Assembly: GCA_051453625.1 (NCBI GenBank) | Contig: JBOZIK010000001.1 | Coordinates: 297,644,791-297,708,790, forward strand | Direction of reading: 5' to 3' | DNA length: 64,000 nt | DNA from: Welwitschia mirabilis | Taxonomy: Eukaryota; Gnetophyta; Gnetopsida; Welwitschiales | Part shown: piece after piece, positions 23,155-34,000 of the stretch | How the letters are laid out: the number at the start of each line of letters is the position of its first letter | How positions within the stretch are numbered: position 1 is the first letter of the stretch | Translations under genes and position numbers: made by a program | The notes under the pieces: model-generated | The model's database searches: none | Seen by the model: the letters and a program-made list of their open reading frames with translations, nothing else | What the model was told of the DNA's origin: nothing

Positions 23155-23852
23155 AAACGTTCTATAAGATTTTAGTTCTTTCAGAATTTAAGGTAAGATG
23201 AAAAGCCCTCTAGTTCTTTAAAAGAAAAGAAAACTATCATTGACACATAGAGAACTTATCATGAATCATAATTTTATCATGAATCAGTATTAAAATGGTT
23301 TAAAATATGGAATAGAAGCTCTATTATTATAGACAGTGCCGTTTATTTTTAGAGCATAGGAAAGATTATATCTTCTTTTCACTTCTCTTATTTTGGTTGT
23401 AACATGAAAGTACAACTAGAATATAGCATTTTTAAAGCTAGTTGTTTATAATTGGTATGCTAATATTCATGAAACAGATGATATCACATGCATATTTTAA
23501 ACACAAATAAGAGGTATTTCTTTATTTTGTATAGCTAGTTTTGGTAATTCCCTTCTTAACATAGATGATTTAGAGATTTCTTAATTATATATGCATTCTT
23601 TTAAGGATATCTTTACATATCATTTGATTAAGATTTCATGGGGTTCATTAAGTAATATTATTTTTTGACATTTAATTTTCATGAGAATGTTGGATGAAAA
23701 TTAATGGTATCTAATGCATCAATTTTAAGTTTGACTATATTTTACAATATTCTAGTCAATGAAGATAGCTATAGTTATCATATTCCCATGTAAACATTTC
23801 TAATATACTACTTCTAACAAGAACCAAAATTTATCTTGGCTTCATATTATGC
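23155..23852 (+). pseudogene. Post-pol ORF copy 1, putative plant transposon protein domain
   Basis: Readable segments include YANIHETDDI, IRGISLF and ASFGNSLLNIDD, in the order (F)YANIH...RGI...F..LL.I.D. This typifies the domain called putative plant transposon protein, found in the extra 3' ORF of SIRE/Maximus-like copia elements and related retroelements. Role unknown; an envelope-like function has been proposed for such ORFs. It is cut by the 100-N gap at 23853, just where the sequence CTTGGCTTCATATTATGC occurs, and has internal stops. Confidence 0.6.
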
Positions 23853-23983
23853 NNNNNNNNNNNNNNNNNNNNNNNNNNNNNNNNNNNNNNNNNNNNNNNN
23901 NNNNNNNNNNNNNNNNNNNNNNNNNNNNNNNNNNNNNNNNNNNNNNNNNNNNGCTTCTTAAGTCCAACCTAAGTGCGGGTTGT

Positions 23984-24694
23984 GACACATATTCTATCCA
24001 ATTTTAGTTTTTTAGTCTTTTACTTTTAAAATAATGAGGAAAAAGCCATCTGATTCTTCAAAAGGAAAGAAACCTCTCATTGAAACAAAGATACCTTAGT
24101 ATAAACCATAATTGTATCATGAATCAGTAGCAAAACAATTTAAAACATGGGTCAAGAATTCTATTATTGTAAAAAGAACCCTTGATTTTCAAAAGCATAA
24201 GAAAGATCAGCTCCTATCTTACTTCTATTATCTTGGTTGGGATATGAAGTTTCAACTTGAATAGAGCATTCCAAATCCAATTGTTTTGAGTTCTATGCCA
24301 ACATTCATAAAATAGAGAACACCACTCATACATTTCAAACATAATTAAGAGGTATCTTTCTCTTTCTTACACCTAGTTTTGTCAATTACCTATTTGGCAT
24401 AAATGATTTATAACTTTTTTAGTTGTATGTGCATTCTTTCAAGGATATTTGCACATTTCGTTTTGTTAAGATTTCAAGTCCATTAAAAAATATTATTCTT
24501 GGCTATTTAAATATGAATTTTTACGAGAATGTGAAACAAAAATATGTGATACTTGATACATTAATTTGAGCTGATTACATTCTATAATATTCTAATTCAT
24601 GGAGGTAGCTATAATTATTGTAATTCTGTGCAAATATTTATAGTATGCTACCTTCGTATATGAATGAAAATTGATCTTGGCTTCATATTATGCA
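23984..24694 (+). pseudogene. Post-pol ORF copy 2, putative plant transposon protein domain
   Basis: Starts at ATG 24034 with a lysine/serine-rich N-terminus (MRKKPSDSSKGKKPLIETKI), then SVAKQFKTWVKNSIIVKRTL and a GW-containing segment, then FYANIHKIENTTHTFQT and LRGIFLFLTPSFVNYLFGIN. The order matches the same domain as copy 1, and the two copies align along their full length with roughly one difference in five, by eye. One in-frame stop separates FQT from LRGI. Both lie between the pol end and the polypurine tract on the same strand. Confidence 0.65.
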
Positions 24695-26237
24695 TGAACA
24701 TTATTACTCTCTTTCATAAGGATTCTACTTTATGTTATTGTTATTTCATTAGCTTGATAATTAGCAATTACAAGTATATTAGTACCATAAGTTAGTCTTA
24801 TTCAACCCAAAAACCTCCTTTTCAAGTAAAGTTCAAGAAAAAGTAGCATGCTTCTGTGTAAGTAGGTAAAGGCATAAGTAAGAGGATTTTCAAATCACAA
24901 TTTCAGAGCTCTCATTTCATAGCTATTCATAGTTTCTCATTAGTGAATAAGGGGCTCAAGAAAGTTGCAAAAATAATGGGTAAATTTAACAAAATTATTT
25001 TAAGATGAAAGTAGCATAGATATCCAACAAATAAGGGGGAGGTAGTTATAGATAATGAAAAATCCATGGGAACTACCACTTGATCTATTTAGAGGATGAG
25101 TTGAAGGCATAAGAACTACCTACACTTCTTACTATAGGTTATGACTAAAGTAGAGTAGAAAATTTAGATACTTTAGCATCCATAGAGGAGGTTACATTTT
25201 TAAGGGAATCATTAACTCTATTATAGGTTTTGACATAAGCTCAAGGGAAGTAGTAGGTAGACCTAGAAATATTTAATGATGAGCTACTTATCTTTCATAG
25301 ACCTTATTACAAGTTATTCATTTATTGTCCCATGTAGTTGTTTTTCCCACCTTGCCTTCCATCACCATCATCACCTCTCATATTTCCTATTCACAAAGCA
25401 CCTCTTAGGATCACTTTACACTTCTATATCTACTTTTGCTAAGTCTTCCATTACCAATTTCTTTGATGCATTCATCACCCTTCATACATACTCACATATG
25501 AGGAGATATATCTCTCAAGATCATCGGAAAACATTGTCACAACCATCATAAAAATGGCATATGCCTACACCTACATCNNNNNNNNNNNNNNNNNNNNNNN
25601 NNNNNNNNNNNNNNNNNNNNNNNNNNNNNNNNNNNNNNNNNNNNNNNNNNNNNNNNNNNNNNNNNNNNNNNNNNNNNNNNNNNNNNNNNNNNNNNNNNNN
25701 NNNNNNNNNNNNNNNNNNNNNNNNNNNNNNNNNNNNNNNNNNNNNNNNNNNNNNNNNNNNNNNNNNNNNNNNNNNNNNNNNNNNNNNNNNNNNNNNNNNN
25801 NNNNNNNNNNNNNNNNNNNNNNNNNNNNNNNNNNNNNNNNNNNNNNNNNNNNNNNNNNNNNNNNNNNNNNNNNNNNNNNNNNNNNNNNNNNNNNNNNNNN
25901 NNNNNNNNNNNNNNNNNNNNNNNNNNNNNNNNNNNNNNNNNNNNNNNNNNNNNNNNNNNNNNNNNNNNNNNNNNNNNNNNNNNNNNNNNNNNNNNNNNNN
26001 NNNNNNNNNNNNNNNNNNNNNNNNNNNNNNNNNNNNNNNNNNNNNNNNNNNNNNNNNNNNNNNNNNNNNNNNNNNNNNNNNNNNNNNNNNNNNNNNNNNN
26101 NNNNNNNNNNNNNNNNNNNNNNNNNNNNNNNNNNNNNNNNNNNNNNNNNNNNNNNNNNNNNNNNNNNNNNNNNNNNNNNNNNNNNNNNNNNNNNNNNACA
26201 TCATCTTTCTTATGCATCATTAAACCTCTATCATTAG
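24695..26237 (+). other. Rest of the copia 3' region, with a 620-base gap
   Basis: Nothing firmly identifiable. A 91-codon plus-strand frame at 25276-25551 contains HHHHHLSYF and no known domain. Gap at 25578-26197. By position this should be the C-terminal part of the post-pol ORF. Confidence 0.35.
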
Positions 26238-26736
26238 AGATAATGATGATGATACTAATGATGCTAGGGATGGCAGTGATGTCGCATGCAATAATGAGTC
26301 TTTTATGTTATCCAAAAAGGAGAAGAATATGGGTAAATTAGATTGGATCATATTAGATATAGTATATGATTTTGAAGGATGTGAACTTAAAATGGGTAAT
26401 TGGAATTTCTATGAGTGATATTGCTATTGATGCTTACTTTTACATGTTGGCATACATATCATCATGTCTTGATGATTTGTTTATTATTATCTTTAGTTGT
26501 TGAACTTCTTTTGTATGTAGTGTAACTTACTCTTTGACATGTATCTGGCAATTCAATATATTAGTACTAATTCTCATTTACTATCTTGTAATAATTGTTA
26601 ATTTTCTTTTTAATTTCATTACACATTTTCAAATTAATGCCTTATGTAATACACTATGTTTCATTTTGAATTAATATTATCTTAAGTAAATTAACATGAT
26701 TTCACTAATGAGATTTGTCAATGCTTGGACAACATC
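26238..26736 (+). other. Acidic tail of the post-pol ORF and 3' untranslated region
   Basis: Just after the gap the plus strand reads through repeated GAT/AAT codons (DNDDDTNDARDGSD). Acid-rich tails are common at the end of this ORF type. Then follows AT-rich non-coding DNA leading to the polypurine tract. Confidence 0.45.
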
Positions 26737-26749
26737 AAAAAGGGGAAGT
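26737..26749 (+). other. Polypurine tract of the copia element
   Basis: CATCAAAAAGGGGAAGTTT: the purine run AAAAAGGGGAAG lies directly before the 3' LTR. The CATCAAAAAGGGG(G)AG form is characteristic of SIRE/Maximus-type copia elements and primes plus-strand DNA synthesis. Confidence 0.8.
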
Positions 26750-27640
26750 TTACTAATGAAATACTAGTTTTGATAATTTCACTTGTTAAATGTAATGTGT
26801 TTAATGTGAAAATAGGATATTAGAAAATACCTAAGATGTAAATTAGCATCAAGCTAATCAAACCTTAAAGATCAAAGTTCATAGAAGCTTCAGCTCAAAC
26901 TTTGTAAAGGATAAAAAAATAACAAAAGATGTCTATAGTTTTAAAGACTTCTATTATAAATACATCTACTTACTTAAACATGTCTAGGTTAAATCTGAAG
27001 CTTACATAAGTAAAAGACATCTATTATGATAAAGATGTATATATTGAACCAAGGATATGAAATGAGTGAAAGACATCTAGGAAATTAAAGGCATCTATTC
27101 TAATTCAACTATTTAAAGATGTTTACTAAATTAAAGATGTCTATGCTAGACCAAAAGAAATAATAGAGATCAATTAAATAATGAGGAATTACCTAGATCC
27201 TAGGGGATTAAACAAGTCTTACATGATGAATGCATAATACGTAAGGGTTAAAGATAAAGCATTTCAAGCCTTGGAATCTAGGTAATTTAACCAAATACAT
27301 CTTTTAGTATGAAGATGTCTACCTAATAAAAACATCCACTACATCTAAGACATCTATTTCAAAAAATTCATAAAAAATAAAATATCTATAGAATAACCAA
27401 ATATTAGTCATTATAGCCATTGCATGTAATTTAAACATTTTTAAATAGGCATCTCACTAGGGTAAATGCTAGGAATACATATTAATAATAAAAGAAAAAA
27501 GAAGAGAACAAGGTTATTCATTTTAGATGATTGATACTACACATAAATAATTCTATGTCCTTAATGAAGAGAATCATTTCCTAAAGATATTGCTTAATCA
27601 TTAACTCTTTCATAACTATGTAACTTTGATATTAGTATTT
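26750..27640 (+). repeat. Copia 3' LTR, truncated
   Basis: Aligns with 9209-10091: shared ACTAGTTTTGATAATTTCACTTG-like start, GTGTxTAATGTG, TCATAGAAG, the GACATCT-rich middle, AATTACCTAGATCCTAGGGG and the CTTAATGAAGAGAA block. Homology stops near TTAGTATT at 27640, so the LTR end is deleted or replaced. The two LTRs differ heavily, mainly by transitions, so the insertion is old. Confidence 0.7.
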
Positions 27641-30309
27641 ATGGGTATTAGAATGGTAAATTGTATGTATTTAGTAGGGTTTTTTGAGTATATTTATAGG
27701 ATCTTAGGTAGGTTTATGCTCTGTTTCGATGATAACAAACGACTAAGGTAAATATCATGAAAAAATGCAATCTGTATTACATTTAATAGAATTTAAGACA
27801 AATTTCAATACATCCTATATAAGGTAGAAATCCTATAATAAAAGAGGCTAATTTGATACAAGAAACAACTTAAAAACCCATGGTCCACCATATTATCTAG
27901 ATGGTAGTACAAAGAACAGAAGAAATAATGCTTACTAAGATGATGACTAGACCAAACTAGTAGCTAGTGTGGATCCTGTATGTTATGGCATCATCTCTTG
28001 TGATGTCCAAATGATTGGTAGGATGACATCTAAATATAACTATTCACCAAATGCCACTAAACTTTTTTCATGTGTCATGTGCCTTCTTGCACATATGTTA
28101 GGGATTTACTGTGTATGTTAGGTTTTGTTGTTTTTACATTCTTATTTGTAATAAATAACTCCTCTGTCCTTGACTTTGATTTTATTTTCTTTAGCACTAG
28201 AAATTTACATGATAATAGATTAAAGGGTAGGAGATCCATCTCTTATTATTATAAAGAGATTTCTTTCCTAGTTTTGAGTTACTTCATTGAGGTGCTGCTA
28301 CTTTGTAACATGAATGTGAATTTGAAAATAATCAAAAATTTATTTTCCTTTTCATATTTTGTGTTATGTGGATTTTCCTTATAGTTTATATTGCTTATAA
28401 TTTTTTGATAAATTCGTCTATGATATATATCATAAGGGCAACCTTTGTTAAGATTGAAAAATGATAATTTAGTTGCATTGCATTTTATTTTCTAAATTAA
28501 CATTACCTATTTACATGTTTTATTTGATGTACTTAATAGCCTTGATTGGTTTTAGTTAGTAACAGTTTCTTAAATTGATCTAGGTTATACAACATTAATC
28601 TCTGTGATGTTAATTTAGTAATTGAATAGACATTGCATTTAGATTAGTCTTGTATTTCATTTGAATAGCGTATTTACTTGCATTATTTTTTACATTGTTA
28701 TTTATTTTGTTCTGCTTAAAAGAAAGTAGAAAAATATTTAATTTGAAATCAATTCTCTTTTTTCTCACCTATGCCTTTGATGGGTTATAATATTTGAGTT
28801 ACTTTGATCTATATTAGTGTGTTTTATTTTGTAATATATATCTATGATTAACAAGATTTAATAAGAACATGAAAGATTATAAGATAAACCTAAAACTTTA
28901 AAAAAGTCTTATAAAAATTTAAATGTTAGCCAAAAAGGTTAGGCTTAGATATTAGCATAATCATATTGGAATTAATCAAAAAGTCCAAAAAATGGGGAAT
29001 GATGAAGGATCATGATGAATAAGGATTGGGCATGAGAAATAATCCAAATAATCAAAATATAAGATTATGATATTGCACTAAGTAGGATAAAGCTTAACAA
29101 GGAAACTCAACAAATATGCTCAAACTGAAAAATGATCATGGAAGATATATAGAACTCTAAAATATTCAAAGGAACATCATGAAATTATAAATAATATCAT
29201 CTAATTAAAATTATAAAAGAAAATTAACTTTCATTGATAAAATAACATGATGAAAATAAAAATACCAACAAGCAAACTACTAAATAATAAGGTCCTAAAA
29301 ATGATATTCAAAAAGTATAAAAATAACTTTAAAATAATAAATCAAACATCTAAGGAAAAAATAGAATTAAAATAGACAACTAAGAACATGAATAAGATAG
29401 TGTAACCACCGTAAATCCCAACCTAGAAACCCACTTGGAAGAAATCATAAAGTTAGATTAGTAAAGATGCATGACAAGATGTATCAAATTGATAAAGTTT
29501 CACTTGATAAGGTAGTGATTATGATAATAGCAAAGATCAAGTACTCTAAATAATAAATGATAAGATCAAAAGATACTCAAAAATGAACTCACTTATTTAC
29601 ATTTCAAAACACATCCTAATACTTAAAAGTAAAATAATCATGTGGAAATACTAAGAGTCTAGGAAATAAGTAATGCCTCTGATGATACTAGGAACATCAT
29701 TAATCTTATATTCTCAAANNNNNNNNNNTTACTATCTTCTATGAGAAGGGCCTTGTAATTATAGTCAAAGAAATAAGGACCTATGAAGCATGCCCAACTA
29801 ACACCCCAGTGGATTTTCCATAGCTATCAACATTACCAAAGGATCCATTTGGAAACGTTTACCTTGATGAAGTAGGACAACATGGTAACTATGTATTTAG
29901 CATAGAGATAATAGATTAGAGACATTATTTTTCTTGTTCTTCTTCTTATTTTTCTTCTTCTTTTTCTTCTTTTTTTATTTTGTTTCTGTATGATGGGGGA
30001 AGGGAGGATAAATAAATCCTAGATGACCACATACTCTAAAAGTTGAAGGTGAAAAAGTAATATGAAAGATAGAAAAGAATACTATAAACAACCAAAGACC
30101 TCATGCCATTAAGAAAAATACAAAAACCAAGGCATCTTCTTTTAAAGTGAAGTTCATAGATGTGTGAATCTCTTAAGATGAGGTGAATCCAATGTTATCA
30201 TTATAAAATGCCCAAGTAATAAGTACTACTCATGAAAACCTCATAAAGCAAACACATAAGTCAATTTAAAGATGATTAAGTAACATCATAACATTTCCAA
30301 AAGGAATCA
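27641..30309. other. Unassigned DNA between the copia 3' LTR and the gypsy remnant
   Basis: A 104-codon plus-strand frame at 28070-28384 is Phe/Ile/Leu-rich and matches nothing I know. 29926-29985 is a long polypyrimidine run (TTCTTCTTC...), purine-rich on the minus strand, followed by TGATGGGGGAAGGGAGGAT at about 29991-30013. Since the gypsy element is on the minus strand, its 3' LTR and polypurine tract would be expected here, but I could not pair this region with another LTR copy. A 10-base gap is at 29719-29728. Confidence 0.4.
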
Positions 30310-30779
30310 TCTAAGAGATAACTTAGACAATGATAGGAAAAAAGTTCGTCTCATCGAGGGAAACCTCCAAGATAAGTAATTCTATTATATTCAAGGTTGT
30401 ATTGGAAGTTTTTTATTTTATATTTTTAACTTTTGTTCATTAACCTTTTAAGTATTCTAATTATCTAAGTCAGAAAACTCAATGAAGCCAATACAATTTA
30501 CTTTTCTAGAATGTATTTGCTATATAGCATAAGGGCTTAATCATTTATAGGTCAACTTATTATGTAAATGATGCACTCTAGTGTTGTATAAAAGAACAAT
30601 TTGACCAAGTTTAAACTTGTTATCAATTAATTTTTAGTCTTATTTAGACTTAGCTTGAGCTTTGTGAATGAGTTGATATTGTATAGCACAAGTATGTTTT
30701 TCATTTAAGTGATTAAGTTGAGCTACTCTAATTTTACGTTTTTTATGTAAGTGTAAAAGATTGAGTTGATGAAAAGAAC
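30310..30779 (-). pseudogene. Ty3/gypsy integrase C-terminal part, separated by the CACTA insertion
   Basis: Minus-strand translation gives IRVAQLNHLNEKHTCAIQYQ, then KAQAK, NKFKLGQIVLLYNTRVHHL and KVNEQKLKIYN-like endings. These match the post-core region of plant Ty3/gypsy integrases of the Athila/Tat type (R-L-x-Q-L-N-E-L-x-E, FKxGQxVLLYNSR, FKVNGQRLK). The rest of the same integrase is at 48137-48910 on the same strand. In-frame stops make it inactive. Confidence 0.8.
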
Positions 30780-30782
30780 AAT

Positions 30783-30805
30783 CACTGTAAGAAATATAGG
30801 TTTTT
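30783..30805 (+). repeat. CACTA left terminal inverted repeat
   Basis: CACTGTAAGAAATATAGG followed by TTTTT. Pairs with the reverse complement of 48111-48133 at 19 of 23 positions. Confidence 0.85.
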
Positions 30806-31080
30806 AAAATATTTCTAAAATTCCTTAAAAGGTGTTAAAAAATTCCTTAAAAGATTTTAAGATGTTTCTTCACATGACACCTTAAAAATCATTACCTTAA
30901 AAGCCTACATGCTTTTAATGCATTTTTGAGGCATCTTAATAAAAATGCATTAAAATGTATTTTAAGGTGTTTTTCCAAGAAACACCTTAAAAAGTTTTTT
31001 AAGGTGTTTTTCCAAGAAACACCTTAATATGTCTTTTAAGACAGTTTTCAAGAAATACCTCAATACATATTTTACTAAAT
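30806..31080. repeat. CACTA left subterminal repeats with two identical hairpins
   Basis: At least ten copies of CCTTAAAA or its complement in both orientations. Two identical 29-nt palindromic units, 30962-30990 and 30999-31027, each have 11-nt arms TTAAGGTGTTT / AAACACCTTAA around a 7-nt loop. Such arrays bind the element-encoded transposase in En/Spm. Confidence 0.8.
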
Positions 31081-34000
31081 AAATGCCCCAAAAGGCATAA
31101 CTTGAGCAAAAAATTACATAATTAATACCAACAAATTAAGAAATATCTCACACAATCCTTCCCTTAAAACCTACAAATGTTAAAGCATATACCATTGGAT
31201 GTGTATTTTAAGAAATTAATAATCAAATGTTAATGCAAAAAGGAATTTCCTTGTGCACAATGGAAATTAATTAAATGAATTAAGACAAATTGCATTAATA
31301 AACATAATATGTCATACCAAATGAAGTTATTAACAAATATGAGAAGATAAATTTAAAGGAAATTAACAAATAGAAAATCATGCTTATTTCATAGCTTCAC
31401 ATTTATATTATCAAATGTCTTTATTAGATAAAATAAAGTAAAAGAGGATAATATGAAGGGATTGGAATCTTGATCATTAATTTATTTATTCATTTAGTTA
31501 TTTTTAAACTTGTTTTTGGCTAAAGGAGATAAATCAATATATCTCATACCCTGAATGACCAAGAATTCAAAAATAATGTGCATAGAAAAAGAGAGTGTGC
31601 CTAGTTCATCAGGAAATGAATTTTAATTTTAACATCAATTATTACAAAGAACTACAAATTACTTGTTGTAAGTTAAATGAACTGCATGGAAAATATATGT
31701 AATATAATAGAATTGGTTTCTTCTCTAATGACAAAATATAAATATGTTATGAATAAAACCATAAAATACTCAAACAATACTCTTGGGCATCCATTCACTT
31801 GATCTAATGTAATTTCCTAGAGGTAAGTACAACATTTTAGTTTCAATGTATTTATGTGTTATTGATAATCTTAAGAACAAACATATTCTACTAGTTAAAG
31901 ACAAATATAGCATTTAAAGAAAACTAAACAAATGTTTTTATTTTGCACAAAATGAATTTTGTTTATAAAAGATAACAAACACATGAGTCTTGAAAATTGA
32001 TTTTATAAAAACTATTTTGGTTAATCATCAAATTGGATTATTTTTTACTTATAGTTGTAGAAAAAGTGTCTCGCTTATAGGCTTTAATGCTAATTTTGGT
32101 TATATTTACAATAGCCCCTTTTACTAAGTAACTCATGTTTCTAGCTATATAGTGAGAATCTAATGCATTTTTATATAGGAAAAAAGTAACTCATAGAGGG
32201 GAGTTGAATGGATGTATTCTCAAAAGGAACAACAAAACATCCACAGATTATTGGCTTAAAAATAGGTTTTTAATGACAATTAAATGCAAGTAGAAAACTC
32301 ATGAAGGCACTTAAAGGATGAAGTAAAACCAAGAATACACACTCAATAATAGGAAAACACATAGTTAACAAAGAAAATAAAATGAATTAAATTAACAAAT
32401 AAAGTAATCAACTCAATAAGAAAACAAATAGAGACAATTAGTCTAATATACATAAGTAAGTTGAATAACATAAGATAGTTACTTTAGGATAATCAAATCA
32501 TGTTTAAAACCATTTATAATATGAAAATATCAAATAATAATAGATTTTATTATCCCAATATTACCATATAATATGATCTTCAATATTCTTCTAGTTAAGG
32601 TAAATTAAAATTCAAAGGAAAGTGGTAGCAAGGGTATGATGCAATTGCTCTGCAAGGTAAATGCTTTTCACCTGGGTGGATGATTCATGTGTCCATGGCC
32701 TAACAAGAATATGATTAGTTATCCCAAAGGATCCTAATGGATCAAATGCTCCAAGTGATACTCTTGACTTTCCATAAAACCATAACCTAATTAGGTATTG
32801 TGTCATGCTTTACAAATAAGCCCATTTAACTAGGTGGAGATCANNNNNNNNNNNNNNNNNNNNNNNNNNNNNNNNNNNNNNNNNNNNNNNNNNNNNNNNN
32901 NNNNNNNNNNNNNNNNNNNNNNNNNNNNNNNNNNNNNNNNNNNNNNNNNNNNNNNNNNNNNNNNNNNNNNNNNNNNNNNNNNNNNNNNNNNNNNNNNNNN
33001 NNNNNNNNNNNNNNNNNNNNNNNNNNNNNNNNNNNNNNNNNNNNNNNNNNNNNNNNNNNNNNNNNNNNNNNNNNNNNNNNNNNNNNNNNNNNNNNNNNNN
33101 NNNNNNNNNNNNNNNNNNNNNNNNNNNNNNNNNNNNNNNNNNNNNNNNNNNNNNNNNNNNNNNNNNNNNNNNNNNNNNNNNNNNNNNNNNNNNNNNNNNN
33201 NNNNNNNNNNNNNNNNNNNNNNNNNNNNNNNNNNNNNNNNNNNNNNAAAATTATAGTAGAACATGGATTTTACCTAACCCCTTTGCACTATCCCATTAGT
33301 TTTTTAAAATACATTACATAAGGTAAGTTTATAAAATTACAAAACTAGACATCACTATAAAGGTGAGCGTCAAACATAAAGCCACTTTTCAAAAATAACA
33401 TAATGAATGAAAACTTACCTTTACTTTTTAATAAAGGCCTACTTGAATTTTATAATTATGAAATTCCTGTGGAAGAAATCAGGAGTAGATGATACATGAG
33501 TAAATGAATGATACTCCCTCATTCTTCTTGTATGTCTATTAAAAGCCTTTTTCCTTCTCCTTGTGCACATACAACTAGAAAATCAAAAGCACAAAATTTT
33601 ATTTGCAAAAGATTTAACTCCATTTTATAACCTTTAAATGCATTAGAAGGGTGAGGATGCATTGAGAATCAAAATCACACCATGATTGTTATGGCTATGA
33701 AGACTGTCAGAAGAAAGACCTACATCACCATCATAGGGATTTTAAAAATGGGGATTAATGATAGATCAAATAAAGAAGACACAAATAAAGAACTAATTTC
33801 TTATGCTAATGTGAAAATTCTCAATTTAATTTGAGTTACCATAGCAAAGAAATATTCTTACACACCTATAAGAATTTGATTTCAGGGTTTATATCATTCA
33901 ATACACCTACTATGTTCTTGAGCTATGAAGCAATATTTTCATCTCTTAGGAGCTTGACCATTGCTTTTATCCTAAAACATGAATTCTCTCTTTAAAGACA

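Noticed and set aside
25276-25551. Frame with a HHHHH run, possible metal-binding protein
   Set aside because: Comes from a short CATCAC repeat; no family match and sits in a decayed element.
25521-26237. Open frames of over 200 codons across 25578-26197 and similar frames over the other gaps (8723-9319, 13042-13692, 32830-33264, 52563-53291)
   Set aside because: They consist almost only of N; no evidence of coding.
28070-28384. 104-codon plus-strand frame rich in F, I, L and V
   Set aside because: Composition follows from AT-rich DNA; no domain, no coding context.
30806-31080. Repeats at the CACTA left end considered as a CRISPR-like array
   Set aside because: Repeats are short, in both orientations, irregularly spaced and in a plant transposon terminus.
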